A DNA stretch of 64,000 bases from assembly GCA_022843905.1 (NCBI GenBank), contig JALHMT010000011.1, forward strand, positions 82,976-146,975, read 5' to 3'. The DNA comes from Rubrivivax sp. Its GTDB lineage: Bacteria; Pseudomonadota; Gammaproteobacteria; Burkholderiales; Burkholderiaceae_C. Position numbers and translations under genes: made by a program. The notes under the pieces are model-generated. The model was not told where the DNA came from. It saw only the letters and a list, made by a program, of their open reading frames with translations, and searched no databases. How positions within the stretch are numbered: position 1 is the first letter of the stretch; every line of letters starts with the position of its first letter. Positions 61,486 to 64,000 of the stretch are shown piece after piece.

Positions 61486-63881
61486 GGGGTCGATTTGTTT
61501 TCGTTGTCAAAAGTGACGGTAGGAGATCGAGCACTGGCGTAGGGGTGGCCTGCCAAGCCATTGATTTCATTGGGTTTCCTGTTGATTTTTTTGATCGCCG
61601 TTTGAGGGCGCAAAAGCGTGCTCGGTTTCAACCGCCGGTCCCGGTTTTCGGCGTGGTCTGTGACGGCAGGATTTCACTGGCATAACGCTCCACTGGAAAG
61701 CGGAATACGCCCCTCAAATTGATACCTTGCAGCCGCGTCGGCGCAATTTTCCCCGTGAGCTCCGCCGGGATGACCTGACGCCGGTTGGCCCAGCGGTCCA
61801 GAACGGCCTGCATCTGGGTTGTGTTCCAGGCCATGATGATGTTGGCCAACAGACTCAAGGCGTCAGCCACCGCCTGCATTTCCTCGGCCCGCTTGGCCTG
61901 AGCCGGGCTCACTCTGCCGGTATAAATCGCCCGCTTCAAGGCATTGACCGCCTCACCCCGGTTGAGTACCCGACGCAGCTCATTCCTGAAGGCGTCTTTG
62001 ACAAAGTAGTCGGCCAGGAACGCAGTTCGCAGCAAGCGCCCCAACTGAACACCCGCTTCGTAGATGGGGTCTCCCCGCGCCGCCGATCCAAATCTGGCCA
62101 GCGCTGCAACTGCGCTGGCGTTGCCGCTCATCACCGAGGCTGCCAAATGGACCAAGGTGTCCCAGTGCTTCTCAATCAAAGCGGTATCGACGGTAGCCTC
62201 GCAAACTGCTGCGATCTCCGGTGGAATGATCGTGCCACGCGGCACGTACAGATGACGCTGCTTCAATTCCTTCAGTCGTGGGCATAGATCGAACCCCAGT
62301 AGCCGGGCCAACGCCATGGCAAAGTCGGTGTAGCCGTGGGTGTCCACCGCCAACTGGCTGGTCTCGATGGATTCTTGGCGCACGACACCCTCAATGGCGA
62401 CCCCTGCCTGGCGCTCATTGAGCACAAAAGGCTGCGCGTAGAAGATCCCCCATCGGTCACGCACATGGGAGTAGATGCCAATCGAGGACGTGTTGCGTCT
62501 TGGATCCTGTCGGGCCTGCCACACCCGTTGGGTGGTTTCCATGCTCATCATGTCGGACGACGCCAGGTCCGTGCGACCCCATGTCGCTGCAATGGGGTGC
62601 CGTTGCATGAACTCCAGCACCGCGTGGCAGGCTTGACTCAAGCGACGCTCGTCCCCGGCCCAACGCATGGCCTGACGGATGCTGGTGGCAGACAACTGCG
62701 GAATCATACGGGCGCATTCGGCCGCCGTCAGACTGGTGCCGTGGGCCATGATGCCGGCGTAGACCATCAGCAGCTCTTCTGTCGAACGTGGCTCGCGGCC
62801 AAGCATGATCCAGCTGAAACGTACCTGAGCGTCAACGGCCAGGATCACTTCTGGGAGTTGCACCTCACCGATCCTCAGGTCAAGTTTGGCCCTCAACTTA
62901 ATCACCTCTGGATCTTCATCCTCTGCCGGCAATACTGAAAGGTGGAGTTCTTCGTCCACGCGCAGCACACCGCTGCGCGCGGCGACGGCCACTGCCTCCA
63001 CGCCGGCGCGTACCTTGGCCAGCAACGGCTTCAAAAGTGTGGATGCATTGGCTGGCAGTGACAGTCGGGCATAGTGCCGTTTGGCTTCTTCCTGCCAGCG
63101 CGCATCAGTGAAGAACAGGCGTGCGCGGCCACGAAAGCTCAGGCTGTGCTCAATCCACACCGAACCGTTGCGCACGGCACGTCGCAATGAAAACAGGGTG
63201 GCCACCTCCAAGGCCCGAAACGCGCGCTCCCGGTCGGCACCCGCAATCGCGCCGCTCCAGACCGAACCCAAGCGAGGGGCGCTGACATCAGCAGGTAGTT
63301 CGCGAAGTTTGCCCGCGTACAGTTTCGTCAATTGGGCCAAGGCTGTGGTCACCGGGTGCTCGCTATTGGCCTGCCAGGGCAGCTTGGTGATTTCGGCCAG
63401 CAAAGAGCGCACGGGACGTATGGCGTCAAACAAACGCTCACGCACCACCGAGGCCCGGCTGGGTGGTTTGCCTTGCTGGCTGGCACTGAGCAGGGCAACA
63501 ATTCGAGCCCGCAACTCCGCGTCTTGAAGTTCACCCTGGGCGACCAAACCAGCCAGCTCTGCCAGCAATGTCTTGTACAGGTCAGCCCAATTGACCGTCT
63601 CCGTGACACCTGCTGCGACCGTGCGCCAAAGATCGGCAACGCGCCGCTGAACCATCAAGATAGCTTGGTCTGTGCTGGTAAACAGGCAGTGCCGTAAAAA
63701 GCAGCCAACCTCCACTGTGCGAGCGGGTTCTTTGATCCTGGCCCCCACCGAGGGAGGCCTTGAAGCCAGGCGGCGTGCATAGCGCCGCACAATGAGACCG
63801 GACAGGTCGTCCAGGTGTTTGTGGACATTCAGGGCGTACAGCAGTTCGATTCGCTCGAACACCTCGCCAATTTGTTTGGTT
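61486..63881 (-). mobile_element. IS1071-like Tn3-family element, 5' end lost
   Basis: The terminal repeat begins GGGGTCGATTTGTTTTCG at 61486. Compared with the left IS1071 end, 27 of the first 36 bases agree, and similarity continues for about 140 bases up to the tnpA stop. The other end is missing because a Tn21-type repeat starts at 63882. Orientation is opposite to the left remnant, so both tnpA 3' ends face the cargo. Confidence 0.85.
61628..63881 (-). pseudogene. tnpA: Tn3-family transposase, N-terminally truncated
   Basis: The frame encodes about 750 residues from KQIGEVFERIELLYALN to PKTGTGG. It lines up with residues from about 228 onward of the 979-residue TnpA at 22525, so the N-terminal DNA-binding region is lost. 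The DDE parts (WGRTDLASSDMMSME, AVDTHGYTDF, NRGEAVNALKRAI) are intact. An apparent start upstream (MLYFPFSE) is translated from the invading repeat. It is likely unable to bind its ends unaided. Confidence 0.88.
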
Positions 63882-63919
63882 GGGGTCGTCTCAGAAAACG
63901 GAAAATAAAGCACGCTAAG
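63882..63919 (+). repeat. 38-bp terminal inverted repeat of a Tn21-subgroup transposon
   Basis: The 38 bases start GGGGTCGTCTCAGAAAAC and close GCACGCTAAG, which I recognise as the terminal repeat of the Tn21 branch of the Tn3 family. The GGGG edge abuts the broken transposase, so the transposon extends rightwards out of the window. The remaining 81 bases show no gene I can identify. Confidence 0.9.
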
Positions 63920-64000
63920 GCATAACCGAACCCGTCAGGTTTGCTCCGCCCTGTAGCGACGCGATCAGCGGACACGAAACATTCCCTTGCCGCGCATGGC

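Overview
The window is GC-rich, densely coded DNA from a betaproteobacterium. Tripartite-tricarboxylate (Bug/TctC) binding proteins, an IS1071 end, an ImuA-ImuB-DnaE2 cassette and an aniline/catechol meta-cleavage operon all point to Burkholderiales, probably Comamonadaceae. The density of insertion sequences, broken genes and accessory functions suggests a large plasmid or genomic island rather than core chromosome; this is an inference. I saw no rRNA, tRNA or CRISPR array.

Region 1 (1-16.4 kb) is a DNA-transaction region. It holds the 3' end of umuC, small enzymes (VOC, GFA), an SbcC/Rad50-like ATPase with a small GTG-started partner, a membrane histidine kinase, a cupin, an SbcD-like phosphoesterase, a four-cysteine protein resembling phage Gp3-type recombination directionality factors, and a DinG-type helicase. 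Next to dinG sits a minus-strand block of an AAA+ ATPase with a C-terminal helix-turn-helix, a subtilisin-like protease overlapping it, and a DUF3223-like protein. This block is the best candidate here for an uncharacterised, possibly defensive system.

Region 2 (16.5-25.5 kb) is the inducible mutagenesis cassette imuA-imuB-dnaE2 behind a LexA-type box. Divergent to it is an SRAP (YedK-like) gene cut after 112 codons by the terminal repeat of a Tn3-family element whose transposase follows.

Region 3 (25.8-38.8 kb) is mixed accessory DNA: a small monooxygenase divergent from a GlxA/AraC-type regulator; an intact IS66-family element with an exact 8-bp target duplication; a TetR-controlled gentisate/3-hydroxybenzoate operon (dioxygenase, 3-hydroxybenzoate 6-hydroxylase, fumarylpyruvate hydrolase, TetR, Bug binding protein); a RES toxin/antitoxin pair; and a large tyrosine recombinase.

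Region 4 (38.8-64 kb) is a catabolic transposon-like unit. About 19 kb of codirectional minus-strand genes encode aniline dioxygenase with its glutamine-synthetase-like and amidotransferase-like components, a LysR regulator, and a full catechol meta-cleavage route (catechol 2,3-dioxygenase, semialdehyde dehydrogenase and hydrolase, tautomerase, decarboxylase, hydratase, aldolase, acylating aldehyde dehydrogenase). Together they would turn aniline into pyruvate and acetyl-CoA. The unit is bounded by inward-facing ends of two related Tn3-family elements: an IS1071 3' remnant on the left, which truncates a hydratase, and an IS1071-like element on the right, whose own transposase is cut by a Tn21-type 38-bp terminal repeat at the window edge. 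An IS1182 remnant and a second IS66-family element lie just inside the right boundary.
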